From assembly GCF_900187305.1 (NCBI RefSeq), contig NZ_LT906434.1, forward strand, positions 1,426,001 to 1,490,000: a DNA stretch of 64,000 nt, written 5' to 3'. The translations under genes and the position numbers were made by a program. Under the pieces are notes generated by a model that worked only from the letters and a program-made list of their open reading frames with translations, ran no database searches and had not been told where the DNA came from. Positions 17,393 to 26,303 of the stretch are shown one piece after another; positions within the stretch are counted from its first letter, which is position 1; each line of letters opens with the position of its first letter. Origin of the DNA: Neisseria zoodegmatis. GTDB taxonomy: Bacteria > Pseudomonadota > Gammaproteobacteria > Burkholderiales > Neisseriaceae.

Positions 17393-17602
17393 TCCGGTTT
17401 TGCTTTGTATCTATTTTTATCTTTTTAGTATTAAAAACTATCTTCAATGCTATTCAATATAAAATACTCATGTTTCTTTGAAATTTTAAAATATAAAAAT
17501 TTTCTATAAAATCAGAGTAATATCGTATATTTTTTTGAAAAATATCTTTTGGCACATGTATTGCTTTATATGCAATATCTACAACAGTTCCAGTATTTAA
17601 TT

Positions 17603-19102
17603 ATGCAGAAATTTATTCTTATCCGCGGGCACCAAGGTTCGGGAAAATCCACTTTTGCAGATAAAAAGATGGCCGAGTTTCGGCAGGAATATCCTGATGC
17701 CCAGATTTTTCATATTGAAAACGATATGGAAATGACCGATTCAGACGGCATTTACCGTTTCTCGAGTGAGGCGTTGGCTAAGGCGCAGGCTAAAGGTTTG
17801 GCGGTAATGAAGTCGGCGTTTAAAACCGGCCAGAGCAATCTTCAGGCAGATATTTTGGTGGTGAATTCCAATACCAATCAAAAATCGTCTGCTTGCATCC
17901 AGCTGTTGCAGCTTGCGCGAAAACATGGTTTTGAAACGGAAATTTACCGTATGCACAATTTTTATCGCAATGTACACGACGTTAAAGAAAGCGATGTGCT
18001 GGCAGCTTATGTGCGCTTGAACAATAACCGCTTGCGCGATGAAATCCATGTGGAGGCGGTGCAGCCTATGAGCGAGTCGGTGAAAGCCAATATCGGTAAA
18101 TTGGAATCTTTCGGTAAGCAGCGGCCTGTTTTTGATGAAGATAGGCAGACGTTTGTAACTGAAGAGTATCTAATGTTTGGCCGCAGCAATTTTACGGTGA
18201 AGCAAGCCAAGCTGTATCCGGAATTGCGGGTGTTTAAATATGCGCGCAAGGTGTTTTATGAAAACCGCTTTGATGATGCGCTGCTGGAAATGCGCGGTTT
18301 GGTAATGGATGAGCACAACCATATTATTGTGCGGCCTTTTAAAAAGGTGTTTAACTATTCGGAGCGTATCGGGAAAAACAGCCGTTATCCGATTGATATT
18401 TCAGACGGCCATTTGGTCGATGCGGTGGTGAAGGTAAACGGGTTTCTTGGCTGCTGCACTTATGTGGAATTGCCCGAGCAGCATCCCAGCCTTGGTACGG
18501 CGTTTGACCGGAATGTGATTTATTCCACCACAGGTTCGCTGGATAGCGATTTTGCGAAGATGACGCGCGAACATTGCACCCAGTATGAAAAGCTGTTCAA
18601 ACAATATCCCAACCACACTTTTTTGTTTGAAATCACCGATGAAAACGACGTTCATATTATCAACGAGCATTTTGGCGAAACACTGATCGGCATGATTGAT
18701 GTGCGAACCGGGCGCCAGTTTAGCGAGCATGAGTTAAATGCTGTGGCGGATCGGTTTAATGCTGAAAACGATGTGCAGATAAAACGCCCTGAAATGCTGG
18801 AAAAACTGACGTTTGGCCGTCTGAAAGAAATCCTGAAAACGGTGGAGCATGAAGGGTTTATGGTGTTTGATGCTGAAACTCAGGAATTATTGTTTAAGCT
18901 GAAATCGCCGTATTATCTGGTTTCCAAGTTTTTCGGACGCAGCAACGAAGGCAATATCGGGCGCAAGCTGGATAAACGTCATGTCGATGAAGAATATTAC
19001 CCGTTGATTGACCATATTCGGGAGCATCAAGCTGTGTTCAATCGTTTGGGTGAACTGGATAAAATTGCCTTCATTCAAGAATTTATTAAAAACAGCATTT
19101 GA
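17603..19102 (+). CDS. Polynucleotide kinase-RNA ligase fusion (T4 Rnl1-like ligase)
   Basis: The protein of about 499 residues joins two end-processing activities. Residues 1-165 are a P-loop kinase with Walker A GHQGSGKST (9-17), like the 5'-OH polynucleotide kinases of RNA repair. Residues about 190-499 are an ATP-dependent RNA ligase of the T4 Rnl1 type. Its motifs are the upstream segment MRGLVMD...RPFKKVFNYSE, nucleotidyl motif I KVNG with the adenylated Lys near 277, TFLFEI (IIIa), EGFMVFD (IV, about 417) and FKLKSP (V, about 431). ATG at 17603 is chosen because it starts just before the P-loop domain; no good ribosome binding site is seen. A phosphoesterase gene follows 90 bases downstream. 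A DUS lies inside the ligase part. Confidence 0.85.
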   Translation: MQKFILIRGHQGSGKSTFADKKMAEFRQEYPDAQIFHIENDMEMTDSDGIYRFSSEALAKAQAKGLAVMKSAFKTGQSNLQADILVVNSNTNQKSSACIQLLQLARKHGFETEIYRMHNFYRNVHDVKESDVLAAYVRLNNNRLRDEIHVEAVQPMSESVKANIGKLESFGKQRPVFDEDRQTFVTEEYLMFGRSNFTVKQAKLYPELRVFKYARKVFYENRFDDALLEMRGLVMDEHNHIIVRPFKKVFNYSERIGKNSRYPIDISDGHLVDAVVKVNGFLGCCTYVELPEQHPSLGTAFDRNVIYSTTGSLDSDFAKMTREHCTQYEKLFKQYPNHTFLFEITDENDVHIINEHFGETLIGMIDVRTGRQFSEHELNAVADRFNAENDVQIKRPEMLEKLTFGRLKEILKTVEHEGFMVFDAETQELLFKLKSPYYLVSKFFGRSNEGNIGRKLDKRHVDEEYYPLIDHIREHQAVFNRLGELDKIAFIQEFIKNSI

Positions 19103-19192
19103 AAGATTTTCAGACGGCCTCAGGCATCAAAGCCGTAATCACGCATGGAGGCCGTCTGAAAAAATTGAAAACCGATTATACGAAGCATCATC

Positions 19193-19780
19193 ATGAGCAA
19201 AATATTCTTCACTTCCGACCTGCATTTTTCGCACAAAAACATTGCCAAACTTTGCCCCGAGTTCCGTCCGGCTACCGATTGTATCGATGAATTGGACGAA
19301 TACATGATTGAGGCATGGAACAACACCGTGTCGCCGGAAGATACGGTTTACAATTTAGGCGACGTATCGTTTGCGCACAATATCGGCAAAATCGAAAACA
19401 CATTAGGCCGTCTGAACGGCAAACATCATTTGATCTTCGGCAATCACGATAGTTTGATTGCACGGCACAAACGCCATTTTTTGACAACTTGCAAGCACGA
19501 CGGAAATCCTTTGCTGTCGTCCGCGCAGCATTACTTGAAACTCAAGCTGCCGGAAATCAGCAATATATTGATTCTGTTTCATTATCCCATTCATGAATGG
19601 GACGGCTGCCACAAAGGTTGGTATCACCTCTACGGCCATCTGCACAACCGTACCGCACCGGTGCCGGGTAGATTATTGAATGTAGGATGGGATTTGCACG
19701 GGCGTTTTCTCACGCCTGCCGACATAGACGCTTTGCTGAAAGATTTACCTGAAATGGTTTATTTTGAAAACCAAAAATAG
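19193..19780 (+). CDS. Calcineurin-like metallophosphoesterase, RNA-repair partner
   Basis: The 195-residue protein carries the complete metallophosphoesterase motif set: SDLHFSHKN (8-16), GDVSF (about 57), GNHD (about 83), HYPIHEW (about 128) and GHLHNR (about 146). The family hydrolyses phosphomono- or diesters with two metal ions. Its place directly after a kinase-ligase fusion suggests that it removes a 2',3'-cyclic or 3' phosphate from broken RNA before the kinase and ligase act. The 90-base gap holds a pair of inverted DUS, so the second gene may have its own promoter or depend on read-through. Confidence 0.85.
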   Translation: MSKIFFTSDLHFSHKNIAKLCPEFRPATDCIDELDEYMIEAWNNTVSPEDTVYNLGDVSFAHNIGKIENTLGRLNGKHHLIFGNHDSLIARHKRHFLTTCKHDGNPLLSSAQHYLKLKLPEISNILILFHYPIHEWDGCHKGWYHLYGHLHNRTAPVPGRLLNVGWDLHGRFLTPADIDALLKDLPEMVYFENQK

Positions 19781-19795
19781 AAGCCGCTAATGATT

Positions 19796-19834
19796 AAAAA
19801 TGCCGTTCCGCCAATAATGGGGGACGGCATTTTT
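19796..19834. terminator. Terminator shared by phosphoesterase and gloA
   Basis: Hairpin AAAAATGCCGTTCC ... GGGACGGCATTTTT with A and T runs, between convergent genes. Confidence 0.85.
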
Positions 19835-19848
19835 GTTACCGCAAAATA

Positions 19849-20262
19849 TTAAGATTGGTATTGCACCGAATCGCTGCCCGTATTTTTTTGAATGAACTCA
19901 ATCTTGTAGCCGTCAGGATCTTCGACGAAAGCAATCACCGTTGTGCCGTGCTTCATCGGGCCGGCTTCGCGGACAACTTTTCCGCCTTTGGCGCGCACCG
20001 CATCGCACGCGGCATAGGCGTCGTCCACTTCGATGGCGATATGGCCGTAGGCATTGCCTAAATCGTAGCTTTCCGTATCCCAGTTGTGGGTAAGCTCAAG
20101 CACGGTGGTATCGGATTCTTCGCCGTAGCCCACAAAGGCCAAAGTAAATTTACCGTCGGGATAGTCTTTTTTGCGTAAGAGTTTCATGCCTAAAACGTCT
20201 TGATAAAATGCTAACGATTTGTCGAGGTTGCCGACGCGCAGCATGGTGTGGAGCATTCTCAT
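19849..20262 (-). CDS. gloA: Lactoylglutathione lyase (glyoxalase I)
   Basis: The 137-residue protein converts the hemithioacetal of methylglyoxal and glutathione to S-lactoylglutathione. The family signature is clear from the N-terminus ([20 protein letters not shown], starting at residue 3) through GHIAIEVDD to the C-terminal [12 protein letters not shown]. Metal ligands would be the His near the N-terminus, the Glu of LELTHNW, the His of GHIAIEV and the Glu of IEFI. Length is normal. AAGGAA precedes the start. It stands alone, with a shared terminator at its 3' end. Confidence 0.95.
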   Translation of the reverse strand: MRMLHTMLRVGNLDKSLAFYQDVLGMKLLRKKDYPDGKFTLAFVGYGEESDTTVLELTHNWDTESYDLGNAYGHIAIEVDDAYAACDAVRAKGGKVVREAGPMKHGTTVIAFVEDPDGYKIEFIQKNTGSDSVQYQS

Positions 20263-20428
20263 GGTGGTTCCTTGGTATAAGAGAGAAACCGCAGATGCGG
20301 CAAGAATGTCTATTTTAACATAAGCCTGTTTTATCCCGCTGGCAGCAACGGTTTGATATGTATCGGAATAGCGTTTTTTTCAGACGGCCTGTGTGTTTGA
20401 AGCAACGTAAATTGTTAACATTTTGATA

Positions 20429-20457
20429 TTGTGTTTGCGCTTGAAATTCGTTATAAA
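20429..20457 (+). promoter_or_regulatory. Likely sigma-70 promoter of pntAB
   Basis: TTGTGT (20429-20434), a 17-base spacer and TATAAA (20452-20457), 65 bases before the pntA start. Confidence 0.45.
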
Positions 20458-20521
20458 GTGGCTGCTAATTTATATTTAATCGTATTTTTAATGTGACTAA
20501 CGTGTTTATGAGGAAAATGAG

Positions 20522-22057
20522 ATGAGGATTGGTATTCCGAAGGAATCTCTGCCCGGTGAAACCCGTGTTGCGTGTACCCCTGCAACCGTAACCCAGCTGC
20601 AAAAACTGGGTTTTGAAGTTGTGGTGGAACGCGGCGCCGGTTTGGCGGCGAGTTTGGATGATGCGGCATATGAAGCTGCCGGTGCGCTTGTGGCGGATGC
20701 AGCGGAAGTATGGTCTAGCCCGCTGATTTATAAAGTCAACGCACCTTCTGAAAGCGAAGTAGGCCGTCTGAATGCGGGTCAAACGCTGGTGAGCTTCTTA
20801 TGGCCCGCACAAAATCCCGAGTTGGTACAAAAGCTCACTGATCAAAAAGTGAACGTGCTGGCGATGGATATGGTGCCGCGTATTTCACGCGCACAGGCAT
20901 TGGATGCGCTGTCGTCTATGGCGAACATCAGCGGCTACCGTGCCGTAATCGAGGCTGCAAATGCGTTCGGCCGTTTCTTTACCGGCCAGATTACCGCTGC
21001 GGGTAAAGTGCCGCCGGCGCAAGTGCTGGTGATTGGTGCAGGCGTGGCCGGTTTGGCGGCGATTGGTACGGCAAACTCGTTGGGCGCGGTGGTTAAAGCG
21101 TTCGACACCCGTTTGGAAGTGGCCGAACAAATCGAATCAATGGGCGGCCAATTCCTCAAGCTCGATTTCCCGCAAGAGTCGGGCGGCAGCGGCGACGGTT
21201 ACGCCAAAGTGATGAGCGAAGAGTTTATCGCGGCGGAAATGAAACTGTTTGCCGAGCAAGCCCGACAAGTGGACATCATCATCACGACTGCGGCCATTCC
21301 GGGCAAACCTGCGCCCAAGCTGATTACCAAAGAAATGGTGGAAAGCATGAAGCCGGGTTCGGTGATTGTCGATTTGGCGGCGGCCACCGGCGGCAACTGT
21401 GAATTGACCAAACCGGGCGAGCTGTTCGTTACTGATAACGGCGTGAAAATCATCGGCTATACCGATATGGCCAACCGTTTGGCCGGCCAGTCTTCACAGC
21501 TTTACGCCACCAACCTCGTGAACCTGAGCAAGCTGTTAAGCCCGAATAAAGACGGTGAAATCACGCTTGATTTTGAAGATGTGATTATCCGTAACATGAC
21601 CGTTACCCGCGACGGCGAAATCACTTTCCCGCCGCCCGCGATTCAAGTGTCCGCCGCGCCGCAACAGCAAGCGCAAGCCGCACCTGTGGCGAAACCCGAG
21701 CCGAAACCCGTTCCGACATGGAAAAAACTGGCTCCGGCGGTGATCGGTGCGGTGCTGGTATTATGGATGGGTGCCGTTGCTCCGGCCGAATTCTTAAACC
21801 ACTTTATCGTGTTCGTACTGGCTTGCGTGATCGGCTATTATGTGGTGTGGAACGTGAGCCATTCGCTGCACACGCCGCTGATGTCGGTAACCAATGCCAT
21901 TTCAGGCATCATCGTAGTGGGCGCATTGCTGCAAATTGGGCAGGGCAACGGCGTGGTGTCATTCCTCGCCTTTATTGCCGTGCTGATTGCCAGTATTAAT
22001 ATTTTCGGCGGCTTCTACGTTACCCGCCGCATGTTGAATATGTTCCGTAAAGGTTAA
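20522..22057 (+). CDS. pntA: NAD(P) transhydrogenase subunit alpha
   Basis: The 511-residue subunit of the proton-translocating transhydrogenase, which moves hydride between NADH and NADP+ at the inner membrane. The N-terminal alanine dehydrogenase-like domain ([16 protein letters not shown]) carries the NAD site with [20 protein letters not shown] (about 174-193). A Pro/Ala/Gln-rich linker (about 380-400) is followed by about four membrane helices (about 405-505). Length matches the undivided enterobacterial PntA. GAGGAAAATGAG ribosome binding site. pntB follows 10 bases downstream. Confidence 0.97.
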   Translation: MRIGIPKESLPGETRVACTPATVTQLQKLGFEVVVERGAGLAASLDDAAYEAAGALVADAAEVWSSPLIYKVNAPSESEVGRLNAGQTLVSFLWPAQNPELVQKLTDQKVNVLAMDMVPRISRAQALDALSSMANISGYRAVIEAANAFGRFFTGQITAAGKVPPAQVLVIGAGVAGLAAIGTANSLGAVVKAFDTRLEVAEQIESMGGQFLKLDFPQESGGSGDGYAKVMSEEFIAAEMKLFAEQARQVDIIITTAAIPGKPAPKLITKEMVESMKPGSVIVDLAAATGGNCELTKPGELFVTDNGVKIIGYTDMANRLAGQSSQLYATNLVNLSKLLSPNKDGEITLDFEDVIIRNMTVTRDGEITFPPPAIQVSAAPQQQAQAAPVAKPEPKPVPTWKKLAPAVIGAVLVLWMGAVAPAEFLNHFIVFVLACVIGYYVVWNVSHSLHTPLMSVTNAISGIIVVGALLQIGQGNGVVSFLAFIAVLIASINIFGGFYVTRRMLNMFRKG

Positions 22058-22067
22058 GGAGGCGAGA

Positions 22068-23456
22068 ATGTCACAAGGATTAGTTACTGCGGCATATATC
22101 GTCGCCGCAATCTTATTTATTTTTTCATTGGCTGGCCTGTCGAAACAGGAAACCGCCAAAAACGGCTGCTATTACGGCATCGCCGGCATGATTATTGCCT
22201 TGATTGCCACCGTGTTCAGCGAACAAACCGCAGGTTTGGGCTGGATCATCATTGCTATGGCTATCGGTGCGGCCATCGGTATTTACAAAGCCCAAAAAGT
22301 GGAAATGACCGAAATGCCCGAGCTGATTGCCTTGCTGCACAGCTTTGTGGGTTTGGCTGCCGTGTTGGTGGGCTTCAACAGCTTTATCGAAGCGGACAAT
22401 GTATCTTCCGATATGCACACCATTCATTTGGTGGAAGTGTTCCTCGGCATTTTCATCGGTGCCGTAACCTTTACCGGCTCGATTGTGGCGTTCGGCAAAC
22501 TGAACGGCAAACTTAGCAGCGCACCTTTGCAACTGCCGCACAAGCATAAGCTGAATCTGGTTGCTTTGTTGGTGTCGTTTATCTTGCTGCTGGTGTTTGT
22601 ATCGGCTGACGACGGCAGCTGGTTCGCCCTGATTCTGATGACCGCTATTGCACTCGCGTTCGGCTGGCATTTGGTGGCTTCCATCGGCGGTGCAGATATG
22701 CCGGTAGTGGTTTCCATGCTGAACTCGTATTCGGGCTGGGCGGCTGCCGCAGCGGGCTTTATGCTTTCCAACGACTTGCTGATTGTTACCGGTGCGTTGG
22801 TCGGCTCAAGCGGTGCGATTTTGTCTTACATCATGTGTAAAGCCATGAACCGCTCGTTCATTTCTGTGATTGCCGGCGGTTTCGGCACCGACGGTTCTTC
22901 CGCAGCAGCAGGCGAAGAAGAAATCGGCGAATACCGTGAAGTGAAACCCGCCGAAGTGGCGGAAATGCTGAAAGGCGCAAACTCAGTGATCATCACGCCC
23001 GGATACGGCATGGCCGTTGCTCAAGCGCAATACCCCGTTGCCGAAATCACCGATTTACTGCGCAAACAAGGCATGGAAGTGCGCTTCGGTATCCACCCCG
23101 TAGCAGGCCGTTTGCCCGGACACATGAACGTATTGCTGGCCGAAGCCAAAGTGCCTTACGACATCGTGTTGGAAATGGATGAAATCAACGATGATTTCCC
23201 CGAAACCGATGTGGTGCTGGTGATAGGCGCGAACGACACCGTGAACCCCGCCGCCCAAACCGATCCGAACAGCCCGATTGCCGGCATGCCGGTATTGGAA
23301 GTATGGAAAGCCAAAGAAGTGGTGGTGTTCAAACGTTCGATGAACACGGGCTATGCCGGAGTACAAAACCCGCTGTTCTTCAATGAAAACAGCGTGATGT
23401 GCTTCGGCGATGCGAAAGCGACTGTGGACGAGATTCTGGCGGAATTGAAGAAATAA
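22068..23456 (+). CDS. pntB: NAD(P) transhydrogenase subunit beta
   Basis: The 462-residue partner of PntA. The first about 260 residues are membrane helices forming the proton channel. The C-terminal about 180 residues are the NADP(H)-binding domain, with [40 protein letters not shown] and [20 protein letters not shown] lies before the ATG, and the gene is in an operon with pntA, ending at a DUS hairpin. Length is as expected. Confidence 0.97.
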   Translation: MSQGLVTAAYIVAAILFIFSLAGLSKQETAKNGCYYGIAGMIIALIATVFSEQTAGLGWIIIAMAIGAAIGIYKAQKVEMTEMPELIALLHSFVGLAAVLVGFNSFIEADNVSSDMHTIHLVEVFLGIFIGAVTFTGSIVAFGKLNGKLSSAPLQLPHKHKLNLVALLVSFILLLVFVSADDGSWFALILMTAIALAFGWHLVASIGGADMPVVVSMLNSYSGWAAAAAGFMLSNDLLIVTGALVGSSGAILSYIMCKAMNRSFISVIAGGFGTDGSSAAAGEEEIGEYREVKPAEVAEMLKGANSVIITPGYGMAVAQAQYPVAEITDLLRKQGMEVRFGIHPVAGRLPGHMNVLLAEAKVPYDIVLEMDEINDDFPETDVVLVIGANDTVNPAAQTDPNSPIAGMPVLEVWKAKEVVVFKRSMNTGYAGVQNPLFFNENSVMCFGDAKATVDEILAELKK

Positions 23457-23495
23457 GGCCTTCTGAAAAATATAGTATTTGTTTAAGCGTTTAAA

Positions 23496-23529
23496 CAAAG
23501 GCCGTCTGAAAATTTTCAGACGGCCTTTG
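23496..23529. terminator. DUS-pair terminator of pntAB and res
   Basis: Inverted AGGCCGTCTGAA pair flanked by CAAA and TTTG, between the convergent pntB and res genes. Confidence 0.9.
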
Positions 23530-23548
23530 TTATTTACACAGATGGAGT

Positions 23549-26194
23549 TTAATCAGGATCGAGTTCACTAAGTTCTTGAACATCCCGATATTGCAATTCG
23601 GGCAGTTCGGCGAAATATTTTTCGGCGCATTCGATTTTCAAACGCTCAGAGTAACGGAGTTGGTCTTTATCCACGCCCGCTTGTATACCTTTAGCTGTGC
23701 CTTTGGTTTCTGCAACGAAAAACGCTTGTTTCCCGGTTTCGGCAACTACCGCCCAGTCGGGATTGTAGTTGCCCAAAGGTGTGGGAATCTTGAACCATTT
23801 GGGTAGTTTGAAATAGAAAGGTATTTTTCCAAACGTATCGTCGTTGTAGTTTTCACAATCGCGGGCGAAATTTTTTTCAATAGCTGAATCCAGCGGGATA
23901 TAGTTTTCATTAATGGTTTTCTCCGGTCTGCTTACTTTAAACGTGTAGTCGTTTTCGTAAAACTCCGTGCCGTTGGTTTCCATATCTCGCCATTTTTCCA
24001 TCAGGCTTTGGCAATAGCGTTCGTCTTCGCTGATGTCGTAGCGTATGCCTTTTACCATCAGGTTTTGCAGAGCAGCGTTGATTTTGTCGGCGGCAAGGTC
24101 GATAAAACGTTGCGGATTGCCGGGTAGGTCGGGCAGGCGGTCGGATTGGACGAGGATTTCATACACGGTGCGCCGTGTCAGCCCCGTTTTTTTCTGAATG
24201 GCACCTAATACGTCGGGAACAGCCCATTCGGCTTCCACAGTCAAGCTGCGGCTGGCGGTTTCTTCTGCCCAAACGCCGTCAGTTTGCGACTGCTTGATTC
24301 GGGCTTTGTGCATTTGTATTTTCGGTTTTTGGATTTCGGGCATATGGCGCACGGTTTCGGCGGCGGATTCAATCAGTACGGCCGTGTCGAAATCCACGCG
24401 GTAGCGCGGTTTGTGGCTGAGTTTCTGCCAAACGGCCTGAAACGCGGGGTTGAGCGTAAAATTTTTGTGGTAGCGCACGGTTTTTTTACGGGCGGCGTTT
24501 TTGATATTGTCCGATGCAAACGTGATGCCGCACTCGTCTTGGTATTCCTGTTGCAGTGTGGCGGCGAAATGCTCGTAGCTTTCATTGGGAATGACCGTGA
24601 GTACGTTCACTTTTTCATCGCGCACCCGCACGCCGCTTTGGTTAACCGCCAAACGCAGGCCGCGTCCGATTTCCTGCCGTTTTTTGATCGGCGAGTTGCT
24701 TTCGTTAAGCGTGCAGATTTGAAACACGTTCGGATTGTCCCAGCCTTCTTTCAGGGCGGAATGCGAAAAGATAAAGCGCAAAGGGCTGTCGAACGAAAGC
24801 AGCGTTTCTTTGTCGCGCATAATCAGATGGTAAGTGTCGTTGTCGGCCTGCGTTGTGCCGTTGGTGTTTTTCAGACGGCCTTGTTTGTCTTGCGAAAAAT
24901 AGCCGTTGTGTACGCCTTCCGGGTTCTCTCTGCCTGAAAGTTTGGTATAAATTTCTTCAAACCACAAAGCAAATTTGCCAGCTTCGCCCGCCGCCGTGCG
25001 GTAGTTTTCCACCTTGTCGATAAAAAACAGCGACAGCACTTTGATGCCGTAGGCTTTCAGGCGTTTTTCTTTTTTTAGGTGTTCGGCGACGGTATGGTGA
25101 ATCTGCATTTTCATGATTTCGTCGCGCACAGCATCGCCGCTACCACGCTCGATTGTTCGGCCGTCTGAAAGCGCGATTTCCTGTGTTTCGCTATCCATAC
25201 CCTCAATGATAAAGCCGTGGCGGTAGGCTTCATTGCCTCCTGATTTGTCAAACAAATCATCGCCGTTTTTCACGCTCACGGTTTTCTTTTTTGTTTGCCG
25301 CCCGTCTTCAACCAAAATATTCACTTTTGCTTTCAGACGGCCTTTGGAAGCCGATAATACTTCCAGCAGCTCCACCGGCGCGCCGTTCACATCGTTTTCT
25401 GCCTGCACCGAAAACACTTCGATCTGCTTAACCAGCTTCAGGTTATAAGCCTGCACCGGGTTCAGGCTGTAAATCTTGTGGCGGCTTGCTTTGTGGGTGG
25501 CCGAATAACGCAATGTAAACAGCGGGTTGAGCGATTCAATCGCTTTCAGACGGCCTTCCGTTTCCATATTCTGCGGTTCGTCGATAATCACAATCGGACG
25601 CGTTTGGTTGATTTGCGTAATGGGCGCATCGCCGCTTTCGTTGACCTGATTGATCACATTCAAGTCTTTTTCAAACGACTGGATATTGATGACCAAAATT
25701 TCAATATTGTCGTTAACGGCAAAAGAGCGCAACGCCGACAAACGGCTGCTGCTGTATTCTGCATAATTCATCACGGGCTTGTCGAACAGGTCGGCAAAGT
25801 GCGTGCGCGTGCTGCGCAGGGTTTGCAATACCCCCTCGCGGATGGCCACGCTCGGCACCACAATCACGAATTTTGTCCAGCCGTATTGCCGGTTAAGCTC
25901 GAAAATCGTGCGCAGGTAAACATAGGTTTTGCCTGTGCCGGTTTCCATTTCCACCGAAAAGTTTAAGCCGTGTTCGCCGATGTCGGTTTCAGACAGGCCT
26001 TTTTCTGCCTGTATCGTATTCAGGTTGCGTCCTATACTTTCCCAATCCAAAGCCAACTCATTTGCCACAAAGCGGCCGGCCGAACCGCTTTGCAATTCAA
26101 AATCCTGTTTGCGGTTCGGCTCACCTTCAAACAGGCGCAAAACCGCATTGACCGCATCAAGCTGGTAATCCAGTTGTTCAAATTTCAGTTCCAT
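23549..26194 (-). CDS. res: Type III restriction enzyme, Res subunit
   Basis: The 881-residue ATP-dependent helicase-nuclease is the Res subunit of a type III system. Helicase motifs are Walker A METGTGKTYVY (about 110), the DEAD-like DEPQ in IVIIDEPQNME (about 205) and motif VI HSALKEGWDNPNVFQICTLN with RQEIGRGLRL (about 500). The C-terminal nuclease is a PD-(D/E)XK site seen as NPDWAVV and AETKGTAKG (about 825-850). The frame is intact and the gene is downstream of mod, separated by a palindromic repeat. Res needs Mod for DNA recognition, so it should be inactive when mod is phase-OFF. Confidence 0.95.
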   Translation of the reverse strand: MELKFEQLDYQLDAVNAVLRLFEGEPNRKQDFELQSGSAGRFVANELALDWESIGRNLNTIQAEKGLSETDIGEHGLNFSVEMETGTGKTYVYLRTIFELNRQYGWTKFVIVVPSVAIREGVLQTLRSTRTHFADLFDKPVMNYAEYSSSRLSALRSFAVNDNIEILVINIQSFEKDLNVINQVNESGDAPITQINQTRPIVIIDEPQNMETEGRLKAIESLNPLFTLRYSATHKASRHKIYSLNPVQAYNLKLVKQIEVFSVQAENDVNGAPVELLEVLSASKGRLKAKVNILVEDGRQTKKKTVSVKNGDDLFDKSGGNEAYRHGFIIEGMDSETQEIALSDGRTIERGSGDAVRDEIMKMQIHHTVAEHLKKEKRLKAYGIKVLSLFFIDKVENYRTAAGEAGKFALWFEEIYTKLSGRENPEGVHNGYFSQDKQGRLKNTNGTTQADNDTYHLIMRDKETLLSFDSPLRFIFSHSALKEGWDNPNVFQICTLNESNSPIKKRQEIGRGLRLAVNQSGVRVRDEKVNVLTVIPNESYEHFAATLQQEYQDECGITFASDNIKNAARKKTVRYHKNFTLNPAFQAVWQKLSHKPRYRVDFDTAVLIESAAETVRHMPEIQKPKIQMHKARIKQSQTDGVWAEETASRSLTVEAEWAVPDVLGAIQKKTGLTRRTVYEILVQSDRLPDLPGNPQRFIDLAADKINAALQNLMVKGIRYDISEDERYCQSLMEKWRDMETNGTEFYENDYTFKVSRPEKTINENYIPLDSAIEKNFARDCENYNDDTFGKIPFYFKLPKWFKIPTPLGNYNPDWAVVAETGKQAFFVAETKGTAKGIQAGVDKDQLRYSERLKIECAEKYFAELPELQYRDVQELSELDPD

Positions 26195-26236
26195 ATCGTT
26201 TTCTTTTCAAATCATCTGTTGCGCTGTACGGAGCCG

Positions 26237-26303
26237 GTAGGTCGGATACTTGTATCCGACGATCTGATAGGCAGGTATTGTCGGATTCGAGAATCCGACC
26301 TAC
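26237..26303. repeat. Palindromic GTAGGTCGGAT repeat at the 3' end of mod
   Basis: Outer arms GTAGGTCGGAT (26237-26247) and ATCCGACCTAC (26293-26303) enclose two smaller hairpins, GTCGGATACTTGTATCCGAC and GTCGGATTCGAGAATCCGAC. The mod stop codon lies inside the right arm. It looks like a dispersed intergenic repeat of the type common in Neisseria. Confidence 0.75.

Noticed and set aside
24284..24937. 217-codon plus-strand frame opposite res
   Set aside because: Antisense to a conserved helicase motif region; composition is typical of a shadow frame.
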